Source: Flavobacteriaceae bacterium | GTDB taxonomy: Bacteria > Bacteroidota > Bacteroidia > Flavobacteriales > Weeksellaceae | Length of the DNA: 7,061 bases | Direction of reading: 5' to 3' | Assembly (NCBI GenBank): GCA_031289875.1 | Contig: JAITOO010000063.1 | Span: 1-7,061, forward strand | Shown here: one piece after another, positions 1 through 6,304 of the stretch | How positions within the stretch are numbered: the stretch's first letter is position 1 | Layout: every line of letters begins with the position of its first letter | Program-made: the position numbers and the translations under genes | Notes under the pieces: model-generated | Database searches by the model: none | What the model saw: the letters and a program-made list of their open reading frames with translations, nothing else | Told to the model about the DNA's origin: nothing

Positions 1-644
1 GTATTTTTTCCGTATTTTTTTGATAATTCGATTAATACAGGGTCGTCCAACAACTCCCCGCGTTTCAGCGGCGACCATGCTTCCAATTGAATGTCATGCT
101 GTTGGCAGAAATTCAGCAAATCCTGCTGAACCAGATTCGGGTGAAATTCCACCTGATTGACCGTCGGGATTTCTCCGCCCAAGTCCATGATTTTCCGAAT
201 GTGCCGTTCCGTGCAGTTGCATACGCCTATCGCCCTGATTTTCTTGGCTTTGTATAGTTCCTCCATCGCCTGCCAAGCCTCCAAAAAATACTGCGGGTGA
301 GGCCAGTGAATCAAATACAAGTCCAAATAATCTAATTGAAGTTTATTCATGGAAGTTTCAAATGCCTTGAACACAGCCTCATAGCGTTGTTCCGTATGCC
401 AAAGTTTGGTTGTAACAAAAATTTCCTCGCGAGGCAGTCCCGCTGTCTGAACGGCTTTTCCAACGCCTTCTTCGTTGTAGTAGTAGCTCGCCGTGTCAAT
501 ATGCCTGTACCCTGTTTCTATAGCGTAATGCACGGAATCAATCACTTCCGTTCCGTTTTGAACCTTGTAAACGCCCAAACCCAAATACGGCATTTTCACG
601 CCATTAGACAACACTGAAAATCCTTTGACATCTGTAATTTTCAT
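1..644 (-). CDS. Aldo/keto reductase, AKR5-like; C-terminus beyond the left edge
   Basis: Predicted cytosolic NAD(P)H-dependent oxidoreductase that reduces aldehydes or ketones to alcohols. Translation from the ATG at 644 gives 214 residues without a stop before the edge; the family is usually about 270-320 residues, so the last quarter, including the C-terminal cofactor-binding segment, is missing. The catalytic tetrad is visible: D50 and Y55 within GYRHIDTASYYYNEEGVG (residues 45-62, matching the first aldo/keto reductase signature), K80 in FVTTKLW and H113 in YLIHWP. The second signature appears as IGVCNC at 139-144, with Cys where Phe/Tyr is usual. NQVEFHP at 163-169 is also typical. It resembles the 2,5-diketogluconate/methylglyoxal reductase branch (DkgA/YvgN-like), but the substrate cannot be read from sequence. 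It is divergent from the universal stress gene; a TATTTTTG box lies just upstream of its start. The family call is firm, the physiological role is open. Confidence 0.93.
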   Translation of the reverse strand, partial: MKITDVKGFSVLSNGVKMPYLGLGVYKVQNGTEVIDSVHYAIETGYRHIDTASYYYNEEGVGKAVQTAGLPREEIFVTTKLWHTEQRYEAVFKAFETSMNKLQLDYLDLYLIHWPHPQYFLEAWQAMEELYKAKKIRAIGVCNCTERHIRKIMDLGGEIPTVNQVEFHPNLVQQDLLNFCQQHDIQLEAWSPLKRGELLDDPVLIELSKKYGKN

Positions 645-663
645 ACTGGAACAATTTGATGTT

Positions 664-671
664 CAAAAATA
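664..671 (-). promoter_or_regulatory. Candidate -7 box of the aldo/keto reductase gene
   Basis: On the minus strand this reads TATTTTTG, an exact match to the Bacteroidota TAnnTTTG element, 20 bases upstream of the ATG at 644. No TTTG is seen at the expected -33 distance, and the implied leader would be only about 15 bases, so this is a moderate call in A+T-rich DNA. Confidence 0.4.
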
Positions 672-794
672 CAAATAAATTGTATTTTATAAGGAAAAAT
701 CAATGAAAATATTGAAAAACAAACAAATTTAACGCTCATGAAATAAATTGTGCAAAATTTTTATCTGTGAAAAAGAAAAATTCGCAATATTATT

Positions 795-824
795 TTTGGA
801 ATAATTAAAAAATATGTACCTTTA
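795..824 (+). promoter_or_regulatory. Candidate promoter of the universal stress protein gene
   Basis: TTTG at 795-798 is followed after 18 bases by TACCTTTA at 817-824. This matches the Bacteroidota -33/-7 arrangement (TTTG, about 17-23 bases, TAnnTTTG) with one mismatch, at the final G. The predicted transcript would begin near 830, giving a leader of about 28 bases before the ATG at 858. No purine-rich ribosome binding site is present in that A+T-rich leader, as is common in this phylum. Confidence 0.5.
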
Positions 825-857
825 AACTATGATTTAACAAATTTAATATTTTTAATT

Positions 858-1319
858 ATGAAATCAATACTTGTTCCCATAGATTTTTCAAAATCAAGCG
901 ATTATATCATAGAAGAAGCGGTGGAATTTGCCAAATCCGCTCATGCAAAAATCTATTTGCTGCACGTAGCAAGCCTTGATTTGGGCTTCGTCATCGGCGA
1001 TACGGGATTTCAATATATGCCCGAATTGGAAGCCGCAGGAATGAAAAGTGAAACAGATGAGTTGAGCAAATACGAGGAAAAAATCAAACAGGAGAATTTG
1101 GACGTCGAAATTTTCATCAAGCAGGGAATCCCGTCCGAAGTGGTGCTGCAAACCGCTGACGAGAAAGATATTGACATCATTGTTATGGGGTCGCATGGTC
1201 GCGGATTTTTCATGGAAGCTATTTTGGGGAGCGTTTCCCGCGGCGTTATCAAAGGCGCAAAAATCCCTGTGCTAATCATTCCTCGTGAAAAGTTGAGAAA
1301 AAATAATAAAGGTAAATGA
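858..1319 (+). CDS. Universal stress protein (UspA family), ATP-binding type
   Basis: A 153-residue single-domain Usp protein, the normal length for the family, expected to act as a cytoplasmic dimer in stress or energy-limitation survival. The N-terminal strand MKSILVPIDFS carries the conserved Asp (D9) that contacts adenine in ATP-binding members. The ATP-binding signature G-x2-G-x9-G-S is complete: G111, G114 and G124-S125 in the segment beginning VMGSHGRG. The C-terminal strand IPVLIIPR follows at 136-143. The complete glycine motif places it with the ATP-binding (MJ0577-like) rather than the non-binding (UspA-like) branch. It stands alone: it is preceded by its own promoter candidate, and 164 bases separate it from the next start. 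The basic tail (RKNNKGK) is unremarkable. The start ATG at 858 opens directly on the conserved first strand, so it is secure. What stress it responds to cannot be inferred. Confidence 0.95.
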   Translation: MKSILVPIDFSKSSDYIIEEAVEFAKSAHAKIYLLHVASLDLGFVIGDTGFQYMPELEAAGMKSETDELSKYEEKIKQENLDVEIFIKQGIPSEVVLQTADEKDIDIIVMGSHGRGFFMEAILGSVSRGVIKGAKIPVLIIPREKLRKNNKGK

Positions 1320-1389
1320 TAGTGCAATTAAAATTAGCGAAATAGACGGTCTTCGCACAAAAATCATAGAATGTATGAGACTTCATGCG

Positions 1390-1411
1390 GTACAAAACAA
1401 AAAGATTGTAC
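1390..1411. repeat. Perfect 6-base dyad GTACAA-N10-TTGTAC
   Basis: GTACAA (1390-1395) and TTGTAC (1406-1411) form a perfect inverted repeat with a 10-base spacer. Its right half contains the TTG (1406-1408) that serves as the -33 element of the kinase promoter. The position would suit an operator, but six-base arms can arise by chance and no cognate regulator is visible here. Confidence 0.3.
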
Positions 1412-1437
1412 TGCAACAAAACAAATTCGTAACTTTG
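1406..1437 (+). promoter_or_regulatory. Promoter of the histidine kinase-trmN6 unit
   Basis: TTG at 1406-1408 is followed after 21 bases by TAACTTTG at 1430-1437, an exact match to the Bacteroidota TAnnTTTG element at an accepted spacing. Transcription would start near 1443, about 40 bases ahead of the ATG at 1484. It is one of the better complete promoters in the window. Confidence 0.6.
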
Positions 1438-1483
1438 GGAAATAAATTAACTCTTTCCTGAATTTGCTAATTGGTTGATTGTT

Positions 1484-2923
1484 ATGTACAAAAGAATCCC
1501 GCTTTCTGTCCGAATTTTTTTGGTTATCATCGGCTCGGTGATTACCACCATGCTTGCTATGGCAGCAGTTACTTTCTATCAGTACGGGAAGATTGCCAAA
1601 GAATACAACGACAATCGGTTAGACCGGAAAGAACAGATTATTATTGAGACTTTCGACTATATTCTCTCCAAAAGAAACAGTACGGAAAAAGACATCAATA
1701 CCCGCATCGGAAGCTCGGTTTATGAGGTCTCGGACATCAACAATCTGGACATCAATTTTTATACTTTGGACGGAAAATACATCATCGGAAACAAAATTCC
1801 GGACATTCACAACAAATTCATTCCCAAAGAAATACTGAAAGACCTGTCCGTTCACAACGACCGCATTGAGGTTGTTTCTGAAAACTACCAAACCAAAAAA
1901 GATACTTATACATCCATTTACCGATACATTTATAATAATGATTATCAGCCTGTTGCAATTATAAATTTGTCCTATCGGCACGACGACCCTTTCATGAGGC
2001 AGGATTTCTATGGTCTCGTTTTCAGATATTTAGCCGTGATGTTTGTCATTCTGTTCCTCAGCGCCGGCGTAGCATGGATTTTTTCCCAAACTTTGATGAA
2101 AAAAATCAAGACGATAGCTTATCGATTGGGCGACACAGGCGCATTGTCCGGCAACCGTCCTATTTTGTACAACTACGTGGACGAAATCAGTCCGCTGGTC
2201 AAAGCGTACAACGCTATGTTGGTGAAATTCAGGGAACAGACGGAAGTTCTGGTCAAGGCAGAAAAAGACAGCGCATGGCAGGAAATGGCAAAGCAGGTAG
2301 CACACGAAATCAAAAATCCGCTGACACCCATGAAGCTGGAAATCCAAAGTTTTCAAATGCGTTTTGACCGGCAAGACCCCAACATCAAAGAAAAATTGAA
2401 CAACCTGACACGCTCGCTTTCTCAGCAGATTGACACAATTTCTGCCATTGCCGAAGCCTTTTCGGATTTTGCTAAAATGCCCATGCGGAAAGACCAAAAA
2501 ATCAACGTGATAGAAGCCGTAAAAAACACCGTAGAAATATATCCGCAAGAATATATCAAGCTCGACTATCAGGAAACCGATATTATTCTAAATCTTGATA
2601 TAAATTTACTGAATCGCGTTATTACCAATCTGATTAAGAACGCGTTGCAGTCTATTCCCGAAAGGAAAACACCCGAAATAATCATAAAAATACGACAGGA
2701 CATGAAAACGGTGCATTTTTCGGTTATTGACAACGGAGCGGGCATTCCGAAAGAAATTCAAAGCAAGATTTTCACACCGCAATTTTCCACCAAAACCAGC
2801 GGAAGCGGCTTGGGTTTAGCTATTTCCAAAAAAATCATTGAGGAATACGACGGAAAAATCAATTTCTATTCCGAAGAGGGCAAAGGCACAATATTTTTGT
2901 TTGAAATCCCTAAAAATGCCTGA
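1484..2923 (+). CDS. Membrane sensor histidine kinase, NtrY-like
   Basis: A 479-residue inner-membrane two-component sensor kinase. Order of parts: first membrane helix about 11-31; extracytoplasmic sensor region about 33-176 with no family I recognise; second helix about 183-203; HAMP-like linker about 204-255; then the kinase core. The H-box is AHEIKNPLTPMKLE with phospho-acceptor H274; the EIKNPLTP form and the preceding AWQEMAKQ are typical of the NtrY group. N-box NLIKNALQS has N382 and N386. The G1 box is DNGAGIP (416-422), the F-box IFTPQFSTK, and the G2 box GSGLGLAIS starts at G440. All residues for ATP binding and phosphotransfer look intact. There is no PAS or receiver domain. The ATG at 1484 is preferred over the in-frame TTG at 1475, which would add only three residues. 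No response regulator gene is adjacent, so its partner is unknown. Its 3' end overlaps trmN6 by 8 bases. Confidence 0.93.
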   Translation: MYKRIPLSVRIFLVIIGSVITTMLAMAAVTFYQYGKIAKEYNDNRLDRKEQIIIETFDYILSKRNSTEKDINTRIGSSVYEVSDINNLDINFYTLDGKYIIGNKIPDIHNKFIPKEILKDLSVHNDRIEVVSENYQTKKDTYTSIYRYIYNNDYQPVAIINLSYRHDDPFMRQDFYGLVFRYLAVMFVILFLSAGVAWIFSQTLMKKIKTIAYRLGDTGALSGNRPILYNYVDEISPLVKAYNAMLVKFREQTEVLVKAEKDSAWQEMAKQVAHEIKNPLTPMKLEIQSFQMRFDRQDPNIKEKLNNLTRSLSQQIDTISAIAEAFSDFAKMPMRKDQKINVIEAVKNTVEIYPQEYIKLDYQETDIILNLDINLLNRVITNLIKNALQSIPERKTPEIIIKIRQDMKTVHFSVIDNGAGIPKEIQSKIFTPQFSTKTSGSGLGLAISKKIIEEYDGKINFYSEEGKGTIFLFEIPKNA

Positions 2924-3611
2924 AATTTTTCGATTTAAACAATTCAGTATCAGACAGAATCCGAAAGTTTTTAAGGTTGGAACAGACAGCGTTCTGCTCG
3001 GCTGTCTGGCAGAGGTCTCGCCTGCCCAAAATATTTTAGACATCGGAACAGGAACGGGTTTGCTCGCGTTGATGTGCGCACAGCGCAACGGTCAAGCACA
3101 CATCACAGCGTTGGATTCTGAGACGGAAGCAGTTGAAACAGCAAAAGAAAATGCGGAAAATTCGCCTTTTGCTTCTCGAATTTCCGTTGTTCATGCGGAA
3201 CTCGGTGATTTCACAAGTTCTCTTTTATTTGATTACATCATCTGCAATCCACCGTATTTTCAAAAATCAGAACTTCTGCACCGGAAATATCCAATTGCCC
3301 GCCATCAGCTTACGCTGGACTATGATTTGCTGCTGAGGAAATCAGCAAAATTGCTTTCCGGAACCGGAACTGCGGGATTTATATTTCCTTTCGAAGAAGA
3401 AGAAAATATTTTGTGTCCGGCAGAAAAATATGGTTTGTTTCCTCAAAAAATCGTCCGAATTTCAGGAATTAAAACCGGCAAAGTCCGCCGTACTTTTTTA
3501 GAATTGTCCAAAACCTACAATAATTTAATTATCAAGGAATTATATGTGGAAGAAACACCAAGAATCCGGTCAGAAGAATACAAAAACCTGACAAGGGAAT
3601 TTTATTTATGA
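2916..3611 (+). CDS. trmN6: tRNA1(Val) (adenine-37-N6)-methyltransferase, TrmN6/YfiC family
   Basis: A 231-residue SAM-dependent methyltransferase. Characterised TrmN6 (E. coli YfiC) makes N6-methyladenosine at position 37 of tRNA1-Val. The N-terminus FRFKQFSIRQ followed by KVGTDSVLLG (20-29) is the family hallmark. SAM-binding motif I is LDIGTGTGLLAL (41-52), the acidic ribose-binding residue is D67 in ALDS, and the catalytic NPPY motif is at 111-114, as in N6-adenine methyltransferases. The start is set at the ATG at 2916: the frame stays open further upstream to an ATG at 2838, but the extra residues have no family match and would lie inside the kinase core. The chosen start overlaps the kinase stop by 8 bases, suggesting translational coupling. 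The stop is only 2 bases from the stop of the opposing yraN. A related 16S/23S-type specificity cannot be excluded, but the N-terminal motif favours TrmN6. Confidence 0.88.
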   Translation: MPEIFRFKQFSIRQNPKVFKVGTDSVLLGCLAEVSPAQNILDIGTGTGLLALMCAQRNGQAHITALDSETEAVETAKENAENSPFASRISVVHAELGDFTSSLLFDYIICNPPYFQKSELLHRKYPIARHQLTLDYDLLLRKSAKLLSGTGTAGFIFPFEEEENILCPAEKYGLFPQKIVRISGIKTGKVRRTFLELSKTYNNLIIKELYVEETPRIRSEEYKNLTREFYL

Positions 3612-3613
3612 CT

Positions 3614-3976
3614 TTATGACACGGAATTAAAAGCATCTTCTATGTGGCTGATTATCCATTTGTTATCCTGTTTGAGAATGGAAATAATGTCAAAACGTAC
3701 GTCCACCTCCCAATCATTTTGTGTAACATAGGCATCGGCGGCGAGAATCAGGAGTTTCTTTTTTTTGTGATTTACGGCTTCTTCGGGAGAAAGAACATCG
3801 TCATAGCTTCGGGCTTTTACCTCAATGATAATCAACCGGTTATCTTTTGCTGCAATAATATCTATTTCCGACTTTTGATACCGCCAATTGGTCTCCAGAA
3901 TTTCGTATCCCGCAGAAAGCAAGAACTCCATAGCTTTCTTCTCAGCTTCCTTGCCAAAATCGTTGTGTATTGCCAT
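3614..3976 (-). CDS. yraN: YraN / UPF0102 family endonuclease-like protein
   Basis: A 120-residue protein of the widely conserved UPF0102 (COG0792) family, which has a restriction-endonuclease-like fold predicted to bind or cut DNA; its cellular role is unsettled. The fold's signature is visible as EID (37-39) then IIIEVKAR (49-56), giving the putative metal/catalytic set D39, E52 and K54. The N-terminal FGKEAEKKA and the GYEILETNWRY segment (23-33) also match the family. The Gly that normally precedes EID is Ser here (S36). The length is normal and the ATG at 3976 aligns with the usual family start. It lies convergent with trmN6 (2-base gap, so no room for an intergenic terminator) and divergent from a small lipoprotein gene, with 82 bases between the starts. 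A TTTCTTTG sequence (3990-3997, minus strand) is one mismatch from a -7 box but has no good -33 partner. Confidence 0.9.
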   Translation of the reverse strand: MAIHNDFGKEAEKKAMEFLLSAGYEILETNWRYQKSEIDIIAAKDNRLIIIEVKARSYDDVLSPEEAVNHKKKKLLILAADAYVTQNDWEVDVRFDIISILKQDNKWIISHIEDAFNSVS

Positions 3977-4058
3977 AGAAAATTTTATTCAAAGAAATGA
4001 AATATTTTTGTAAAAAATCAGTTATAATCTATAAAGTTACTTTTTTATTGATAATATT

Positions 4059-4220
4059 ATGAAAAAATTTGCGTCTGTTTTTGTTTTAATTGTCGGAATA
4101 TTTGCATTTGTTTATTCCTGCGGTGATACTAATTTTCAACCTTACGAGGAAAATCACATCGATTATTATACTCAACCTCCAATTATTGATACAATTCAAA
4201 ATCCCGAAGACTCAATCTAA
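4059..4220 (+). CDS. Small predicted lipoprotein, 53 residues
   Basis: A short ORF opening with ATG AAA AAA and encoding MKKFASVFVLIVGIFAFVYSC before its mature part. The N-terminus has two lysines, then a hydrophobic run (residues 4-18) and a cysteine at 21 preceded by V-Y-S. This is a plausible type II signal peptide, although Tyr at -2 is not the commonest lipobox residue. After processing about 33 residues would remain, rich in acidic residues, Tyr, Pro and Ile (for example YYTQPPIIDT), which suits a small lipid-anchored envelope protein. I recognise no family. It is flanked by yraN (divergent) and the deacetylase (convergent, 42 bases between stops). No convincing promoter box is found in the 82 bases upstream. 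The frame may originally have been longer: see the finding on NPED/NPVD. The start with its signal peptide is the main support; expression is unproven. Confidence 0.6.
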   Translation: MKKFASVFVLIVGIFAFVYSCGDTNFQPYEENHIDYYTQPPIIDTIQNPEDSI

Positions 4221-4262
4221 ATCCGGTGGATACGGTCATATTGAGGGCTGAGTAACTGAATT

Positions 4263-5183
4263 TCAATTATTCGCAGATACGAGGCTGTCATAATTTTCCA
4301 ATGTTTCAAAAACATATCGGTCGTCTTTTTTCAACGCAGTGATGAATTTTCGCAGAGAATCAGCGTATTGCGGTTTTCCGAACATGCGGTCGTGAGCCAG
4401 AATCACCACAGATTTATGTTGATGCGTTCGGTTGTTTTTCATCGCATTTTCCACCACCTTGATCATTTGCGAAGCGCTTTCTATGGGAATGTCGCCATTT
4501 TTGAACCGCCATTCTATATCCCAACCATATACGGAATAGCCCATAGAATCCAGTTTTTTAGCAACATGGAAAGCAGAAGATTCCCCTTTTAACTGTTTGT
4601 TCACCATCCAAGTGTTCCGTCCGGGCAGACGGGCAATTTTGCTTTTCAGGTTTAGTGTATGTTCCGCTTTTTCAAAATCCAAAACAGAACTGTCCACACA
4701 TTTGTAAAAATAAGAATATTTATTGTGAAAAGCGTGCGTATTGCTGTGATTGGCAACCAGAAAAAGTGGGTCATGTTCAATAGAACTTACCAGAAGTTCC
4801 TTTTCTTTACCAAAATAATGCTCTCCAATCATGAAAAAAGTAGCTTTAATGTTGTTTTCCTGCAAGATATTTTTGCAGTTAAGCGTTCCGGGAAGCTGGG
4901 GGCCATCGTCCAAAGTTAAGTAAATATAGCATTTTCCCGTATCTTTCACCATCACAACCTTTTCAGCGGTGTCTTTCTTATTCAGTGTTTTTTCTTTCGA
5001 ATGGATAGAATAAACAGAACTATCCGGAAAGGAAACTTCCTTAGCATTTTTTACCCTCTGAGTATCAGCGGATTGGGCATTAGTATTTGTTTTCTCCACA
5101 GGTTCTGTGAAAAAAGTCATGTTTTTGTCCTTGCAGCCTGCAAAAAAAATGCTTAGGCATAATATCCCATATTTTATCTTCAC
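4263..5183 (-). CDS. Lipoprotein polysaccharide deacetylase (NodB/CE4 domain)
   Basis: A 306-residue predicted lipoprotein that would remove acetyl groups from an N-acetylated glycan in the cell envelope. The signal peptide ends in a good lipobox, FFAGC, with lipidated C17. Residues 18-85 form a polar, low-complexity Ser/Thr/Lys linker. The catalytic domain runs from about 86 to 300: motif 1 TLDDGP (D92 likely base, D93 metal ligand), motif 2 NHSNTH (H146 and H150 metal ligands), motif 3 around R185 in ARLPGRN, motif 4 GWDIEW (220-225), motif 5 VILAHD with H264. The usual R-x-P-[YF]-G of motif 3 is altered to R-L-P-G-R, so this is a divergent subfamily and the substrate (peptidoglycan, chitooligosaccharide or other) is open. 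It starts at GTG 5183: the next in-frame ATG lies past the lipobox, and a stop occurs five codons upstream. The mature start CKDKN is charged, loosely like surface-export signals of Bacteroidota lipoproteins. Confidence 0.88.
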   Translation of the reverse strand: MKIKYGILCLSIFFAGCKDKNMTFFTEPVEKTNTNAQSADTQRVKNAKEVSFPDSSVYSIHSKEKTLNKKDTAEKVVMVKDTGKCYIYLTLDDGPQLPGTLNCKNILQENNIKATFFMIGEHYFGKEKELLVSSIEHDPLFLVANHSNTHAFHNKYSYFYKCVDSSVLDFEKAEHTLNLKSKIARLPGRNTWMVNKQLKGESSAFHVAKKLDSMGYSVYGWDIEWRFKNGDIPIESASQMIKVVENAMKNNRTHQHKSVVILAHDRMFGKPQYADSLRKFITALKKDDRYVFETLENYDSLVSANN

Positions 5184-5241
5184 GTTAAAATTTTGTTAAT
5201 TTTTAAACTTTATTTAACATCTCACTAACACATTTCGTGCC

Positions 5242-5271
5242 GAAAAATAGATTTTTCTCAAATTTTTCAAA
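5242..5271 (-). promoter_or_regulatory. Candidate promoter of the deacetylase gene
   Basis: On the minus strand TTTG (5271-5268) is followed after 18 bases by TATTTTTC (5249-5242), one mismatch from TAnnTTTG. The predicted start near 5237 gives a leader of about 53 bases to the GTG at 5183. The match is imperfect and the region is A+T-rich, so this is tentative. Confidence 0.35.
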
Positions 5272-5320
5272 AAACTTTTAACAGGAAAAAAATGCGCACT
5301 TTTAATCAATTTTAAATTAA

Positions 5321-5328
5321 TATATTTG
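5321..5328 (+). promoter_or_regulatory. -7 box of the metF-folB operon
   Basis: TATATTTG, followed by C, is an exact TAnnTTTG element. A weak -33 candidate (TTTT, 5300-5303) lies 17 bases upstream. Transcription would start near 5334, leaving a leader of only about 14 bases before the GTG at 5348, too short for a riboswitch. I see no SAM- or cobalamin-riboswitch-like structure in the whole 5184-5347 spacer. Confidence 0.5.
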
Positions 5329-5347
5329 CATTAACATCATTTTAAAA

Positions 5348-6301
5348 GTGAAAGTTACAGAACATATTAAAAAGGCTGAGGGAAAAACGCTTTTCTCTTT
5401 TGAGATTCTTCCTCCAAAAAAGGGCGAAAATCTACAATCAATATTTTCCCGTATTGACCCGCTTGTGGAGTTCAATCCGCCGTTTATTGATGTTACCTAT
5501 CACAGGGAAGAATACGAATACCGAGAATTGCCCAACGGATTGTTGCAGAAAGTAGTAACCCGCCGCCGCCCCGGAACGGTCGGAATTTGCGCCGCCATTC
5601 AGCACAAATACAAGGTCGATGCCGTCCCGCACCTCATTTGCGGAGGTTTCGACAAAGAAGAAACAGAAAATACGCTTATTGACTTGAATTTTCTCGGAAT
5701 TGACAACGTGCTGGTTCTGAGAGGAGATGCCATTAAAAACGAGGGCGCTTTTTGTCCGGAGCCGAACGGTCACCAATATGCCGCCGAACTGCTGGAACAA
5801 GTCGCAAACCTGAACAAAGGGCAGTATCTGCACGAAGAATTTCCCGACGGGGCAACTGATTATTGCATCGGCGTGGCGGGTTATCCCGAAAAACATTTTG
5901 AAAGCCCCAACCTCAGCACCGATTTGTATTACTTGAAAAAAAAAGTAAGCGCAGGCGCAGATTACATTGTAACCCAACTGTTTTACGACAATCAAAAATA
6001 TTTTGATTTTGTCAAAAGATGCCGCGAAACGGGTATCACGATTCCTATTATTCCGGGCATCAAGCCGATTTCGATAAAAAAACATCTTACCCTTTTGCCC
6101 AATATTTTCCACATGGACCTGCCGCAGCCGCTGGTTCTGGAAATCGAAAAATGCAAGGACAATAAACAAGTGTACGATTTAGGCATCGAATGGACGACAC
6201 ATCAATGCAAAGAACTGATGGCGTTCGGCGTTCCCGTGCTTCATTTCTATTCCATGGGAAGACCTGAAAATATCCGAAAAATAGCCCAAGAATTATTTTA
6301 A
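5348..6301 (+). CDS. metF: 5,10-methylenetetrahydrofolate reductase
   Basis: A 317-residue cytosolic flavoprotein (FAD) that reduces 5,10-methylene-THF to 5-methyl-THF, the methyl donor for methionine synthase; slightly longer than E. coli MetF (296). Visible family features are FSFEILPPK (16-24) with E19 as the likely catalytic Glu, DVTYH (the D-V-T segment near the flavin), VLVLRGD ending at D127 (the residue that tunes the flavin in E. coli), GVAGYPEKH, TQLFYDN (209-215), IIPGIKPI, and HFYSMGRP near the C-terminus. All are in the expected order over a full TIM barrel. The start is GTG at 5348: the frame has a stop at 5318-5320 and no ATG between, and the protein from this GTG begins as family members do. 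It is followed after 3 bases by folB, so the two are almost certainly cotranscribed. No truncation or odd composition is seen. Confidence 0.97.
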   Translation: MKVTEHIKKAEGKTLFSFEILPPKKGENLQSIFSRIDPLVEFNPPFIDVTYHREEYEYRELPNGLLQKVVTRRRPGTVGICAAIQHKYKVDAVPHLICGGFDKEETENTLIDLNFLGIDNVLVLRGDAIKNEGAFCPEPNGHQYAAELLEQVANLNKGQYLHEEFPDGATDYCIGVAGYPEKHFESPNLSTDLYYLKKKVSAGADYIVTQLFYDNQKYFDFVKRCRETGITIPIIPGIKPISIKKHLTLLPNIFHMDLPQPLVLEIEKCKDNKQVYDLGIEWTTHQCKELMAFGVPVLHFYSMGRPENIRKIAQELF

Positions 6302-6304
6302 AAA

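Noticed and set aside
673..751. Direct repeat AAATAAATTGT at 673-683 and 741-751
   Set aside because: Eleven bases of mostly A and T in an A+T-rich spacer, only two copies, 68 bases apart; likely chance.
1337..1356. Small hairpin GCGAA-N10-TTCGC after uspA as a terminator
   Set aside because: Only five pairs, a large loop and no T-run.
1475..1483. TTG start for the histidine kinase
   Set aside because: It adds only three residues before an ATG that gives a normal signal-anchor start.
2030..2548. A 172-codon minus-strand frame inside the kinase gene
   Set aside because: Antisense shadow of the HAMP and H-box coding region; no domain and no promoter.
2838..2915. An upstream ATG at 2838 that would lengthen TrmN6 by 26 residues
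   Set aside because: It would overlap the kinase by 86 bases, inside its last catalytic segment, and the added residues do not resemble the family N-terminus; the ATG at 2916 places FRFKQF correctly.
5184..5347. A riboswitch ahead of metF
   Set aside because: The predicted leader is about 14 bases and no conserved SAM or cobalamin element is seen.
5438..6169. A 243-codon frame on the minus strand inside metF
   Set aside because: It is antisense to a clear enzyme, Phe-rich and without recognisable motifs, as expected for the complement of a biased coding sequence.
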